DNA from: an uncultured bacterium
Lineage (GTDB): Bacteria > Hydrogenedentota > Hydrogenedentia > Hydrogenedentales > CAILVY01
Length of the DNA: 64,000 nucleotides
NCBI GenBank assembly: GCA_937951485.1
Contig: CALEDJ010000011.1
Span: 1-64,000, forward strand
Direction: 5' to 3'
Below, in pieces: positions 1 to 9,300 of this stretch. Position numbers and translations under genes: made by a program. Positions within the stretch are counted from its first letter, which is position 1, and every line of letters begins with the position of its first letter. Below the pieces are notes generated by a model, which worked only from the letters and a program-made list of their open reading frames with translations, had not been told where the DNA came from and did not search any database.

Positions 1-272
1 GTATATGGCGAAACCTGAGGCATGTTTGTGCTCCCTCTCCCCGTGGGAGAGGGTGTATATGGCGAAACCTGAGGCATGTTTGTGCTCCCTCTCCCCGTGG
101 GAGAGGGTGTATATGGCGAAACCTGCGGCATGTTTGTGCTCCCTCTCCCTCCGGGAGAGGGTGTATATGGCGAAACCTGAGGCATGTTTGTGCTCCCTCT
201 CCCCGTGGGAGAGGGTGTATATGGCGAAACCTGAGGCATGTTTGTGCTCCCTCTCCCTACGGGAGAGGGGTG
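1..272. repeat. 54-bp palindromic tandem repeat array (5 copies, cut by window edge)
   Basis: Five direct copies begin at 1, 55, 109, 163 and 217, so the period is exactly 54 bp. Each copy holds a hairpin of the form ccctctcc-n-ggagaggg. The loop bases vary between copies (ccgt, ctcc, ctac), and the stem is kept. Because 54 is a multiple of three, one frame stays open through the array and gives an 18-residue repeated peptide. That is better read as a by-product of the period than as a gene. The left end lies outside the window. The same unit, inverted, is found at 47.76-48.12 kb. Confidence 0.9.
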
Positions 273-498
273 GGGTGAGGGGAAAGGGTATCATAATAGA
301 AGGCTTTTCCCGGCAATCAGAATATTTTGGACAGCACTGAAAAATCCTTGATATTTCCTGCTCTTGAACGCAAAAATCGTCCATTGTGCAAATGCCTCAT
401 CGGCTGTTCATTTGCACCCGTGCCGGGACTGGGAGTACACTCTGCCCCATCCAGGAAATCATGAAATGACAGGCCGTTGCGCCCTGCTGGGAATTTGA
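273..498. other. Intergenic flank shared with the 48.2-kb repeat
   Basis: No gene is seen here. The stretch after the array (ggggtggggtgaggggaaag) and a 21-bp block at 319-339 (agaatattttggacagcactg) recur with the same orientation and order at 48.12-48.20 kb. A third block, near 370-396 and ending gcaaatgcc, also recurs there at 48.29-48.31 kb. The shared material is therefore a composite repeat larger than the palindromes alone. Confidence 0.7.
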
Positions 499-3400
499 AT
501 GATGACGCCAAGATGCCACCAATCCTTGAACGGCGAATGGACGCTGATATTGGACCCCGCCGATGTCGGCGTGAAGGAGGGGTGGTTCGCCGCGCCTTCG
601 GGCGCGGAGGCCCTGCGGGTGCGCGTGCCCAGCGTGTGGGACCGCTGGGTCCCCGATTATGACGGCGTCGGCTGGTATTTCCACGAGTTCAGCATAGATT
701 CCGCCTGGTTGCAGCATCATGTGGACCTTTGTTTTGAGGCGGTGGATTACTACGCCGAGGTGTGGCTGAACGGCGTGCGCCTTGGCGACCACGAGGGCGG
801 TTATACGCCCTTCGCTTTCTTTGTCACCCCCCATCTGCGCCCGGAAAAGAACCTGCTGGCCGTACGTGTGATTGATCCCCACGGTCCGGAGGGATTCGGC
901 GATTTCCGCCCCAAGGAAATTCCCATGGCCAAGGAGGGCGGCTACTGGTCCTTTGCCGGCATCTGGGGCGATGTCTCCCTCGAATGCAAGCCGCGCACGC
1001 ACATCGAGGATATCTTCATTCTTCCGGATATCCGACGCAAGCGCATCACCGTGCAGACGACCGCATCGCAGGGGGGCATGTTGCGACTGCGTATTGACGG
1101 CACGCCGTTTGCCGCCGAGGGAACGCCCGGCGCGTTGTCGCTGGATTTCCCGGACTTTGAACTGTGGTCGCCCGCCAATCCGAAACGCTACACCCTGATT
1201 GCCGAATTGCATGCGGACGACGGACTCGTGGACAGCGTTTCCGTGCGCTTCGGGATGCGCGAATTCACGGTGAAGGACCGTCGTTTCTGTCTCAACAACC
1301 GCCCGATATTCATCAAAGCCGCGTTGTTCCAGCCGGACTATCCCCGGACGCTGGCCGCGCCGGAATCGATCGAGATGGCGCGCCGCGAAATTGAACTGGC
1401 GAAGGAGGCGGGGTTCAACATGCTGCGGTTGCACATAAAGACGGCGCCGCGCATCACGCTGGACCTCGCCGACGAGTTGGGCATGCTGATCTACGCAGAG
1501 CCGCCCATCGGCTGGATTAAAGACTCCGAATTCATGAAGGCGCGCTGCGAAAACGAGGTGCGCGAAATGATCCTCCGCGATCGCAATCATCCATCCGTGG
1601 TGATTTGGGGCATGCTGAATGAGACCGGGAACGCGGGCTATGTCACCGGGGGCGGCGCGCAACTGATCAAAGAAGACCTCGCCCGGCTGGCGCGTTCACT
1701 TGATCCCACACGGGTCATCATTGATGACAGCGGCGGCGTCAATGCCTCGCGTGAACCGTCGCGCATGATGCGCCCCTATCGCGGGGAATTGGAACCATAT
1801 GATGATTTGCACATCTACCAGCGCGCGCCGGTGGATTACGACATTGAAAGTTATTACCGGCGCAACGGCGACCCCGACAGACTTTATTTCCTTTCCGAAT
1901 TCGGCTTTGGCGGCCCGGAAGACCTGGACGATGTCATCGCGGAGTATGGCGATGAAAAAAACCTGTTGAAAGACGCGCGTTTTCTCGCCGCGATGCGCGA
2001 CGCCGGAAAACAGGGATTCCTGGAACGCGGCCTCGATCGCATCTTCGGCGATTTCGCCGGTTTTCTCTCCGCCGCGCGTGAATTGCAGTGCGACGCTGCG
2101 CGCTTTCAGATAGACGCCATCCGGGCCAACCCCAAAGCGGCGGGCTATTGCTACACACAACTGAGCGATGCGGGCCATGAATTCTGCGCAGGCGTACTCG
2201 ACAGGTGGCGCCGGCCCAAACCTGTGTTCGAGGTGATGAAGCGGGTGCAAAGCCCTCTGCGCCCGATCATTCAAATCATGCAGACCAACCTGACGCCCCG
2301 ACAGGAAGTTCCTGTTACCATCCTTCTTGCCAATGAAGTGCGCCTGGAAGGTCGGGCTGTGCTCTCGCTTCAGGTGGTTGGACCAACCAACCAGGTGTTG
2401 TGGAAAAAACGGCGCGAAGTCAAAGTCCCGCGCCATGGCAAGGAACTGTGGTCCGGCGCGGTGGGGGCATCTGGTTCGGCCGGCACACACCATTTCGTGG
2501 TGCGGCTGATCCAGGGCGCGCAGGTGATTGCGGAGAGCACGACGGAATTATATGTGTTTGAACCGGTTGCGCCCACGGATGTAGGCATAAACGTGTTGGA
2601 CCCGAAAAATGAGTGGCAGCCCCGTTGTCATCGCTTCGCCAAAGCCGAAAGCATTCTCGCGCCGATTCATGTGATCCCCCCGCTTGCCAATACCATCCGC
2701 GCCTACCCTGACAACGAACTGATGCAGATACTCGCCCAGGTCAAGGGGGGCGCGGTGGCGCTGTTCTTCAGTCCGCCCGACGATTGGAACGATCTGGCCG
2801 ACCAGATTGACCCATCCCTGCGCGCCACGCCCAAAGATGCCGTGGGGGGCTTTCTTCCGGCCTGCCATTACGTCAAGATGCATCCGGTCTTTGACGCCCT
2901 GCCCACACGCTGTCTGATGCGGCAGCCCTATAAAAACATTGCCCCGGCCAAGACCTTTATCGAAACCGGCGATGAGGACATCTGCGGCACATTCGACACC
3001 ACGCCCATCGCAGCCGGTCACTACATGACGGGAGAGACGCGATGGTGGGGCAGCGATATTCTGGTGCGGCGTCATGGTGCGGGCCGCATCGTGATGACCC
3101 ATCTGCGCGTATTGGAGCATCTTGGCCAGGACCCGGCGGCAGACCGGCTGTTTGTGAATCTGCTGAATCACTTTGGACGGCGTTCCATGCCCGGCGGCGC
3201 GCCGCTTGCCCCCCATCAAAGGGCTGTGGAGTGGTTGCGCGCCGAACGCACCCAGCGCACCCGCCGCTGGATGGTGATCGGCGAGTTTCCGAATTGGGGT
3301 GGAAAAGGACACTCGACGGCATATCCTCCGGAACAAACCATTGATTTCAGCGCGGTTTATCCCGGTTGGTACAAGGCCATCGGATGGAAGCAATGGTTCA

Positions 3401-3768
3401 CGCGCGCGGAAGACAATCACAAATTGGATTTGCAGGATGCCTTCTCGCCGGTCTTCGAGTATTATCCCCGTTTCGACCATGCCACCGCGTATGCGTATGC
3501 GGAATTCACCTGCGATCGGCGACAGGGAGCGCTCATGAAAATCGGGGCGCAGAACGCCATGAAGGTCTGGCTGAACGGATCACTGGTGCATGAAAGCGAC
3601 TGCCAGGTTCCCCACGATCGGTTCGGCGCGGAAAACGCCCCCTGTTATATCAAACAGGGCCGCAACACCGTGCTCGTGAAATGTTCCAAGATTCCCGGGC
3701 CGTTCCGGTTTTCCATTGATTTCGAGGCGATCGGCAAGGACCCGCTGCAAATTGTCTGGTGGAAATAG
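499..3768 (+). CDS. Glycoside hydrolase family 2 protein (beta-galactosidase/glucuronidase-like)
   Basis: The 1089-residue product has GH2 order. A jelly-roll sugar-binding domain spans about residues 10-190 (motifs LNGEW and AEVWLNG). An immunoglobulin-like domain follows to about 280, then a TIM barrel to about 600. The likely acid/base is Glu375 in GMLNETGN and the likely nucleophile is Glu467 in FLSEFGFGG, both in the expected places. The last 480 residues exceed a minimal GH2 enzyme and end in a second sugar-binding-like beta domain (MKVWLNGSLVHE). No signal peptide is visible, so the enzyme may be cytoplasmic. The substrate cannot be read from sequence. It converges on the HDOD gene with 17 nt between the stops. 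Confidence 0.9.
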   Translation: MMTPRCHQSLNGEWTLILDPADVGVKEGWFAAPSGAEALRVRVPSVWDRWVPDYDGVGWYFHEFSIDSAWLQHHVDLCFEAVDYYAEVWLNGVRLGDHEGGYTPFAFFVTPHLRPEKNLLAVRVIDPHGPEGFGDFRPKEIPMAKEGGYWSFAGIWGDVSLECKPRTHIEDIFILPDIRRKRITVQTTASQGGMLRLRIDGTPFAAEGTPGALSLDFPDFELWSPANPKRYTLIAELHADDGLVDSVSVRFGMREFTVKDRRFCLNNRPIFIKAALFQPDYPRTLAAPESIEMARREIELAKEAGFNMLRLHIKTAPRITLDLADELGMLIYAEPPIGWIKDSEFMKARCENEVREMILRDRNHPSVVIWGMLNETGNAGYVTGGGAQLIKEDLARLARSLDPTRVIIDDSGGVNASREPSRMMRPYRGELEPYDDLHIYQRAPVDYDIESYYRRNGDPDRLYFLSEFGFGGPEDLDDVIAEYGDEKNLLKDARFLAAMRDAGKQGFLERGLDRIFGDFAGFLSAARELQCDAARFQIDAIRANPKAAGYCYTQLSDAGHEFCAGVLDRWRRPKPVFEVMKRVQSPLRPIIQIMQTNLTPRQEVPVTILLANEVRLEGRAVLSLQVVGPTNQVLWKKRREVKVPRHGKELWSGAVGASGSAGTHHFVVRLIQGAQVIAESTTELYVFEPVAPTDVGINVLDPKNEWQPRCHRFAKAESILAPIHVIPPLANTIRAYPDNELMQILAQVKGGAVALFFSPPDDWNDLADQIDPSLRATPKDAVGGFLPACHYVKMHPVFDALPTRCLMRQPYKNIAPAKTFIETGDEDICGTFDTTPIAAGHYMTGETRWWGSDILVRRHGAGRIVMTHLRVLEHLGQDPAADRLFVNLLNHFGRRSMPGGAPLAPHQRAVEWLRAERTQRTRRWMVIGEFPNWGGKGHSTAYPPEQTIDFSAVYPGWYKAIGWKQWFTRAEDNHKLDLQDAFSPVFEYYPRFDHATAYAYAEFTCDRRQGALMKIGAQNAMKVWLNGSLVHESDCQVPHDRFGAENAPCYIKQGRNTVLVKCSKIPGPFRFSIDFEAIGKDPLQIVWWK

Positions 3769-3785
3769 GCCGCCCTGGTCGGAAA

Positions 3786-4673
3786 TTATCGCAGTGGCGT
3801 CTCTGATCCTCCGCCGCTTTTCTCCGCCTTTTCTCTATGCTTCTCCTGCATGGCCTGGAACTCGCCGAGCAGGGTTGCCGTAACCTTTTCGACCACCTGC
3901 GGCTTCAATTGGAGGTGTTCCGCCACCGTTGGACTGATCTGGTAATTCAACCCTTCGACCCCCAGACCCAGCCCGCACGCGAGGCAGATGGCGTCGGACG
4001 CGTGCACCAAATCGGGAACCAATGGATCGCCGGGGCTTTTGTCGGGATCATGGTGCCAACGCACTGCTGTGATAATGTTCTCCGGAAGTTGCCAATACTC
4101 CAAAAGCGCCGCGCCGGCTTCCGCATGGTCTATGCCGAGGACCCGTTGTTCCGCCACCTCGAAAGACACTTTCTGCTTGAAGGCCAGCCGCATGAGCGGT
4201 TCGCTGTCAATCTCCACAAAAGTGCCCAGCACGATCTTGCCGATATCGTGGAGCAGGCCGGCGGTAAAGGCGAAATGCGGCGCCTGGATTTTCAGTTCCC
4301 TCGTCAACTGCTCCGTCCCGATGGCTACGGCCATGAGGTGATCGACAAGGCGGCCCGTGGGCATGCCATAGCCTTGCAGGGGCTTGCGCGCCAGGGGGAA
4401 GACCGCCGACGCCAGGATGAGTTGCTGAATGCGCCATGTGCCGAACAACACCCCCGCTTCCCGCAAGGAACTGATTTGACGCGGTCCCGCGAAGTAGGCG
4501 GAATTCGCCAGGCGCAGCATGTCGGAAGTGAGCGTGGGGTCGAGTTCGACGGCCCGCATGATTTCCGCCATGCTGCTGTTGGGGTCTTGAATCAGGCGGA
4601 GCGCCTTCACCGCCGACACCGGAAGGGCGGGCACTTCGGATATGCTTTTCAGTATGGCTTCTCTCGGCGTCAT
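3786..4673 (-). CDS. HDOD domain protein
   Basis: This 295-residue protein is almost entirely one HDOD domain (HD-related output domain), a family found in bacterial signalling. The N-terminal motif LPVSAVKALRLIQDP and the helix ANSAYF are typical. Unlike many HDOD proteins it keeps an HD doublet (His142-Asp143 in LLHDIGK) and a later WHHDPD, so metal binding or hydrolysis remains possible. No receiver or GGDEF domain is attached. The cheD-like gene lies upstream on the same strand, and the gap between them is occupied by an IS66-like miniature element that may now separate the two transcriptionally. Confidence 0.88.
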   Translation of the reverse strand: MTPREAILKSISEVPALPVSAVKALRLIQDPNSSMAEIMRAVELDPTLTSDMLRLANSAYFAGPRQISSLREAGVLFGTWRIQQLILASAVFPLARKPLQGYGMPTGRLVDHLMAVAIGTEQLTRELKIQAPHFAFTAGLLHDIGKIVLGTFVEIDSEPLMRLAFKQKVSFEVAEQRVLGIDHAEAGAALLEYWQLPENIITAVRWHHDPDKSPGDPLVPDLVHASDAICLACGLGLGVEGLNYQISPTVAEHLQLKPQVVEKVTATLLGEFQAMQEKHREKAEKSGGGSETPLR

Positions 4674-4710
4674 GTCTATTCCTTTCTTGACAATTCTATC
4701 ACAAGCCCGT

Positions 4711-4865
4711 GTAACCGTTCACGGGGTCCAGAATGCGAAAACACTCGGAAAACCGCACTTTTCGGATCACAAGTCGTCGCATTTTGCCGCATTTTCGCGC
4801 CGTTCTCCCGCTGCAATTGCGAAAAACCTCGTGCTTTTTGGGGGTTCAACCCCGTGAACGGTTAC
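4711..4865. mobile_element. IS66-like miniature inverted-repeat element (155 bp)
   Basis: The ends are a perfect 17-bp inverted repeat, gtaaccgttcacggggt at 4711-4727 and its complement at 4849-4865. They are flanked directly by an 8-bp direct repeat, aagcccgt, at 4703-4710 and 4866-4873. Inverted repeats beginning GTAA with 8-bp target duplications are the known signature of the IS66 family. The interior encodes no transposase, so this is a non-autonomous derivative. The intact duplication implies a simple and fairly recent insertion. It sits 38 bp upstream of the HDOD start. Confidence 0.85.
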
Positions 4866-4925
4866 AAGCCCGTTGACTCACGAACAGGCGGCCGGCGCAA
4901 CGCCGCGCCGTGTCCGGAACGGCCG

Positions 4926-5405
4926 TTATTCCAACCTGTAATTTCCATGACATGTTCTGATCATGGTTGCACCCGTATCCAGGAGCAGCGACATGGTTCT
5001 GGCTATCGTGCCGCCCACATCTTCCGCCGCGATGGGAATGCCGTGTTCTTGCAGGATGCTTCTCAACGCGGCCAGATTGCGTTCGCCGGTGCAGAACAGT
5101 TTTGCGGCTTCGAGCAGACTGGCGGCGCCGGCCGCCTTGGCAATCAGCCGCGCCTTCTCTGCGCCCATGCCCAGCATTTCCTGAATCAACAGGGGGACGC
5201 CCGTATCCACGAACATGCAGGGGTGCTGTCCGGCGCGGTCCGGATCAATCTCTGAAAGCGGAAGCATGCAGTGAACAAGCCCTCCGATGCGCGGTTCGGG
5301 GTCATACAATGAAAGTCCGATGCACGAACCCAGAGAATGCGTAATGATGACATCCTCCGGGTTGTCGGAGACTTTCATCTCCAGTATGCCGATCGTATGC
5401 AGCAC
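4926..5405 (-). CDS. cheD: Chemoreceptor glutamine deamidase CheD
   Basis: The product is 159 residues from the GTG at 5405, which has ggaaagga about 6 nt upstream. The longer ATG frame from 5477 would overlap the preceding gene and adds residues unlike the family. With the GTG start the catalytic set is Thr22, Cys28 (HSLGSC) and His45 (GGLVHCMLP). This mirrors the Thr21/Cys27/His44 triad known for Thermotoga CheD. The GERN and AEDVGG motifs are also present. CheD deamidates glutamines in chemoreceptors. No receptor, CheA or CheC gene occurs in the window. Confidence 0.9.
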   Translation of the reverse strand: MLHTIGILEMKVSDNPEDVIITHSLGSCIGLSLYDPEPRIGGLVHCMLPLSEIDPDRAGQHPCMFVDTGVPLLIQEMLGMGAEKARLIAKAAGAASLLEAAKLFCTGERNLAALRSILQEHGIPIAAEDVGGTIARTMSLLLDTGATMIRTCHGNYRLE

Positions 5406-5451
5406 AAGGCATCCTTTCCAATTTCGGCTGCACCCGGGATCGCCGGTTCCG

Positions 5452-8400
5452 CTACATCGCGCTGTCCACCCGCACAAGAATACTGTTTTCCACGCCTGTA
5501 ATCACATCCCGCGCGCGAAGTTGGTAGCGGCCGGGGACTTCGTTGATCGCCAGCGGCATGTAGGCGGCCCCATCGCCGGTTTCACATGCGGTATTGCGCG
5601 AATAGTGCGGCAGCGGCGCGCCGTCGGCGTCCAGCAATTCCAGTCGGACCAGATGCCGGCCCGGCAGCGTGCCGTCCGTGCGAATGCTGAACGCCACGTT
5701 GAGGCGTCTGCCCGCGACCGCGCGTTCCGGGGCGACAATGTTTATTTCCCTGACCACGTAGGGCAACACAGAAAAGACTGCGATGTCGCCCGGGCGCAGG
5801 CGCACCGTGTTTCTTGCGGGACGCTTGAGAAGCGTCCCTTGGATCATGTCATACACATGGGCGTGCTTGGGGAACGGCAACGACCATTTAATTGCCCGAT
5901 CTTCCAAGGCGGGGTCGGCCAATAACGCCAGAATTTCCGCGTCCCCATACCGAAAACGCGCCACGTGACCGGGAAAAGGCGTCGTCGCATAGGGCGCCAA
6001 TGCAGTGCGGCAGCCCGCCTGGGTCAGCAGTTCCCGCAAGGCGCGAAGCCAATCGTCTTCTTTGATGGCGCCGGGTCTTGGAGGCGCGACGGTGTGGTTG
6101 AACAGACAGGTGAATCCCTTCGCATGCTCACGAAACAACCACAGCCGCGCCGGCGCATCGCCAAATCCTTCGCCCCGCGAGGTCGCGCCGTTTTCGCGAA
6201 TGCTCGCATCGGTATGAACGCGCGGCAGCGCGCCGGGGAAAAGGTTCAGTTCGTTGTCATCCAACGCCGCGCGGCGCAGCGTCATCGGGCGCGGCGCGCC
6301 GTCCCGCGTGATGCCGAACAATGCATCCAGCGGCGGGTTGCCCCAAGCAATGCCGTGGACATCGCAGCCGGCCGGGGGCATGTCGGCGATAACGCCCCCC
6401 CCCTCCTGTACGAACTGGCGGACAGCGACGGCTTCCGCTTCGTCCATGGCGCGGCTCATGGGCAGCACGAGCACCCGACGCCGGGCAAGCCCCCCGGCAA
6501 CGAGGCGATTGCGGTCAATAAAGTCATAGGAGAATCCAAGCGTGTCGAACCATGCAGCAAAGGCGGCTTCCGCCTCAATCACGCCTGTCCCGAATCGCGG
6601 ATCAACGTCGCTCAAGTGGCGGCTGGGTCGGCTGTCGAGGATGGCGATGTCTGCTTCCGGTCGCTCGGCGTTCAGGATCAGTGCGCCGATGCCCCGCTTC
6701 AGCGGTCGCACCGCTTCCGCCAGCGCAAGCAACCGCGTTTCCGGCTGTCCGTCCGGCGATAACAGGCCATGGAGGACACCGCCGTCGGTGTTGCCGTAGG
6801 GCTGCGCCAGCCACAGGGACGAGAAACGGCGCAGGGCGGTATGCCAGGGCGCCCAGCGGGCCAGGGCTTCGTTGCCCAGGGAAAAGACATCGCCGAACAC
6901 CAGGGCGTTTGCATGGCCGGGGTGTTGATAAGAACGGATTTTTTCGATTGTGGGCGAGGTTTGCATGCCAGGCATAGGCGCGACGGCGACAAAGTCCAGC
7001 GCCGTCAGCAGATCACCCCAGACATAGCCGTGGTATGGGTTGCCGTCCTCCAGCGCGCGAAAACCAACCCGGCCCTGCTGGTCCACGGCGCGCACCTGTT
7101 CCCGCGCGGCGGCATGAAAGCGCGTGAAGACCCCGTCCATATATGCGCGAAAATCCACGTAGGGAGCAAAACGGCCCGCCGTGCGGGCCGTCGCCGCGTC
7201 CAGCGGCCGGGCATCTCCCCAGGACAGTATCGTGGTTCCCCACGCTGCGCTCAATGCGGCGGGTTGCTTGTAGATTTGCCGCAATTCCGCGTGAAAATCC
7301 GCCAGACAGTGCTCGCATTGGCAAATGTTGGCGTTGCCCAGGCCCAGGCTGTTTCCCTCTCCCAGGGAATAGACGCCCGAACCGCCCGCCCAATACGTAA
7401 GCGCCTCTTCCTTGATCAGTGACATGCTCGCTGCGCGATAGGCGGGGTCGTTGAAACAGGGCTGACGGGTTTTGCCCACAGGCGGCGCAGGCAGGGCGAA
7501 GTCGGCGATTTCGGGGATAAAGCGCAAACCCGCCGCCGCCGCATGGACCATGGCCGCCTCGCTGCACGGCGCGACAAGCATGTCCAGAGCATGTTCCCTC
7601 AGCACCTCCATATACGCACGGGCATTGTACTCTTCCGGGGCCGTGATGAGCGCCGCCATGCGGAAATCGAGGTCCCGCAGCGGCAGCCGCACGGTAAACA
7701 GACGCCGCTCGCGATCAGACCCCGCCAGTTCCCATTCCGCGAAACGTCTGGGTGCGCCCTCCACGGCAAAGACCTCTACCTGGAGCACGGGCGCGAGCAA
7801 ATCCGCGAAGTTCAGATGCAGCATCGCCTCGCCGCCCCCGGAGAGTTCCTGCATTGATTCCGCGACCAGACGCCCGCGACCGCGGGCAAGGGGGAGGGGG
7901 TCCATGGCGCGCGCATAAACCGTGCATGTTCGGGATGCGCTGAAAATGGACCGCACCTCCACCTGCAGGTCGAGGATGTCGTTCGGCAGCAGGTAATTCT
8001 TGGAATAAGAGACCGATTGAAGTTCCGGCCATCCCGGAATCTGCACGTGGTCCGTCCGCCAGTCAATTACGCCCCTTCTGCCGGTCAGCCAGACATCCAC
8101 GAGGTAATGGCCCGCACCAATCAGCAAGTCCAGCGAATGGCTGACCGCCCCTTTGGGAACGGCTTCCATGCTCTCATAAGTGAGTTGCGTGTCGGAACCC
8201 GGACGGCGCAGTCGAACGGACAAGGTGCAGCGTTCGCCCAATGGTTCCGAAAAATGCACCATAAAGGGCCGGGTCGGCTGGCGCATGGCCGAGTCGCGCA
8301 TCTGCTGCACATACTCATCGGGGAACCCTGGCGGAATCTCTTCTGTTTCGGGGCCTTTCGGGGCAATGTCCTCGATGGCGGCGATGCACAAGACCGGATC

Positions 8401-9159
8401 GCGGCGCGCCGCCCACCGGACCACTTTGGCCGCCAGGCTGTAGCCGTTCTCCAGATATGCCCCATCCGCGTAAATGGGATTGAAGGGCATCCGCAGCAGC
8501 ATGTGGGTTTGCGGCGGGTCCCCCGGATATGCGATGTGCGCGACGCGTCCCTCGCCGTGCAGGGCCGCGCGCACGGCGCTACGGGTGGGTTCGTCCGGCG
8601 GCGCAATCACATCGAGCGCGCCGTCCGTCGCCGCCGGCGGCGCGTCGGCCCACGTCAAGCCGTCCAGGAATTCCGGCAACAGCCCGGGACTTCCCGGCCG
8701 CAGGTGCGCCAGCACAAGGCCGGTCCCCGAGGCGACGCGTTCGATAATGCGCTGTTGTACGGCGTCGGGCAACGCACCCAAATCACAATTGCCCGCCACA
8801 ATCACATCCAGGGCGCCATCCAGACGTTCCAACGCCCGCGCCTCGAACGCATCGGCGTCAGCCCCGAAAAGCGCATCCGTTTCCATCGGGAACTCCGGCG
8901 TCGGCGCATTCGCGCTCCATAGCGGGACGGTCGCAACCGTCACGTCCAGCCTGCGCGCCAGTTCCGTCGCATCGCGCAGGGTGCAGGCCGGGCCGATGAA
9001 CAGCGCCCGAATCGGCCCGCCCGACAGGGGTTTCCCCCATGCCATGATCGCCGGCGGCGCGTCCCGGCGCGGTTGCCTCGGCACCGACGCGCTGCCGCCC
9101 GCCCCCACGTCGCCCATCAGCAACGCCATCATGACCAGCGCCATGCTCAGTCGCTTCAT
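5452..9159 (-). CDS. Secreted GH42-like glycoside hydrolase
   Basis: The chosen ATG at 9159 (MKRLSMALVMMALL) gives a signal peptide and has ggagagg 6 nt upstream; an upstream ATG at 9192 adds 11 residues. The protein is 1235 residues. Its middle resembles GH42-type barrels: YSLGEGNSLG with Glu601 as a candidate catalytic acid, followed by a paired-cysteine stretch (CQCEHCLADFH) and AAWGTTILSWGDA. A later region (about 850-960, VLVLPMSRAMDEAEAVAV) looks like the beta-galactosidase trimerisation fold. The N-terminal 240 residues and the C-terminal beta domains are not assigned. It is presumably exported to act on glycans. The exact activity is unknown, and divergence from characterised GH42 is high. 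Confidence 0.75.
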   Translation of the reverse strand: MKRLSMALVMMALLMGDVGAGGSASVPRQPRRDAPPAIMAWGKPLSGGPIRALFIGPACTLRDATELARRLDVTVATVPLWSANAPTPEFPMETDALFGADADAFEARALERLDGALDVIVAGNCDLGALPDAVQQRIIERVASGTGLVLAHLRPGSPGLLPEFLDGLTWADAPPAATDGALDVIAPPDEPTRSAVRAALHGEGRVAHIAYPGDPPQTHMLLRMPFNPIYADGAYLENGYSLAAKVVRWAARRDPVLCIAAIEDIAPKGPETEEIPPGFPDEYVQQMRDSAMRQPTRPFMVHFSEPLGERCTLSVRLRRPGSDTQLTYESMEAVPKGAVSHSLDLLIGAGHYLVDVWLTGRRGVIDWRTDHVQIPGWPELQSVSYSKNYLLPNDILDLQVEVRSIFSASRTCTVYARAMDPLPLARGRGRLVAESMQELSGGGEAMLHLNFADLLAPVLQVEVFAVEGAPRRFAEWELAGSDRERRLFTVRLPLRDLDFRMAALITAPEEYNARAYMEVLREHALDMLVAPCSEAAMVHAAAAGLRFIPEIADFALPAPPVGKTRQPCFNDPAYRAASMSLIKEEALTYWAGGSGVYSLGEGNSLGLGNANICQCEHCLADFHAELRQIYKQPAALSAAWGTTILSWGDARPLDAATARTAGRFAPYVDFRAYMDGVFTRFHAAAREQVRAVDQQGRVGFRALEDGNPYHGYVWGDLLTALDFVAVAPMPGMQTSPTIEKIRSYQHPGHANALVFGDVFSLGNEALARWAPWHTALRRFSSLWLAQPYGNTDGGVLHGLLSPDGQPETRLLALAEAVRPLKRGIGALILNAERPEADIAILDSRPSRHLSDVDPRFGTGVIEAEAAFAAWFDTLGFSYDFIDRNRLVAGGLARRRVLVLPMSRAMDEAEAVAVRQFVQEGGGVIADMPPAGCDVHGIAWGNPPLDALFGITRDGAPRPMTLRRAALDDNELNLFPGALPRVHTDASIRENGATSRGEGFGDAPARLWLFREHAKGFTCLFNHTVAPPRPGAIKEDDWLRALRELLTQAGCRTALAPYATTPFPGHVARFRYGDAEILALLADPALEDRAIKWSLPFPKHAHVYDMIQGTLLKRPARNTVRLRPGDIAVFSVLPYVVREINIVAPERAVAGRRLNVAFSIRTDGTLPGRHLVRLELLDADGAPLPHYSRNTACETGDGAAYMPLAINEVPGRYQLRARDVITGVENSILVRVDSAM

Positions 9160-9230
9160 CGTCCTCTCCGATTGCTTTGCCACAAAAAGCATAACAGAAA
9201 CCGATGCGGTATTCGGAGCGGCACGGCGTG

Positions 9231-9300
9231 AAGGAGTGCGGAATGCGGAATGCGGAGTGCGGAGTGCGGAATGGGGAATGCGGAATGCGGAGTGAGGAAT
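9231..9300. repeat. Heptanucleotide tandem repeat (about 10 units)
   Basis: Nine uninterrupted 7-bp units from 9238 to 9300 follow the pattern gcgga(a/g)t with small variations. A degenerate tenth unit (aaggagt) precedes them. The array fills the space between the stop of the MATE gene and the upstream region of the GH42-like gene on the same strand. Confidence 0.9.

Noticed and set aside
1-272. CRISPR array
   Set aside because: The units are contiguous 54-bp copies with no unique spacers and no cas genes occur.
5-340. 111-codon open frame made of an 18-residue repeated peptide
   Set aside because: It is a by-product of a 54-bp palindromic array; it has no ribosome site, its hairpins covary, and the same repeat recurs inverted at 48 kb.
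397-1662. 421-codon open frame antisense to the GH2 gene
   Set aside because: Shadow frame; the plus strand carries all GH2 motifs.
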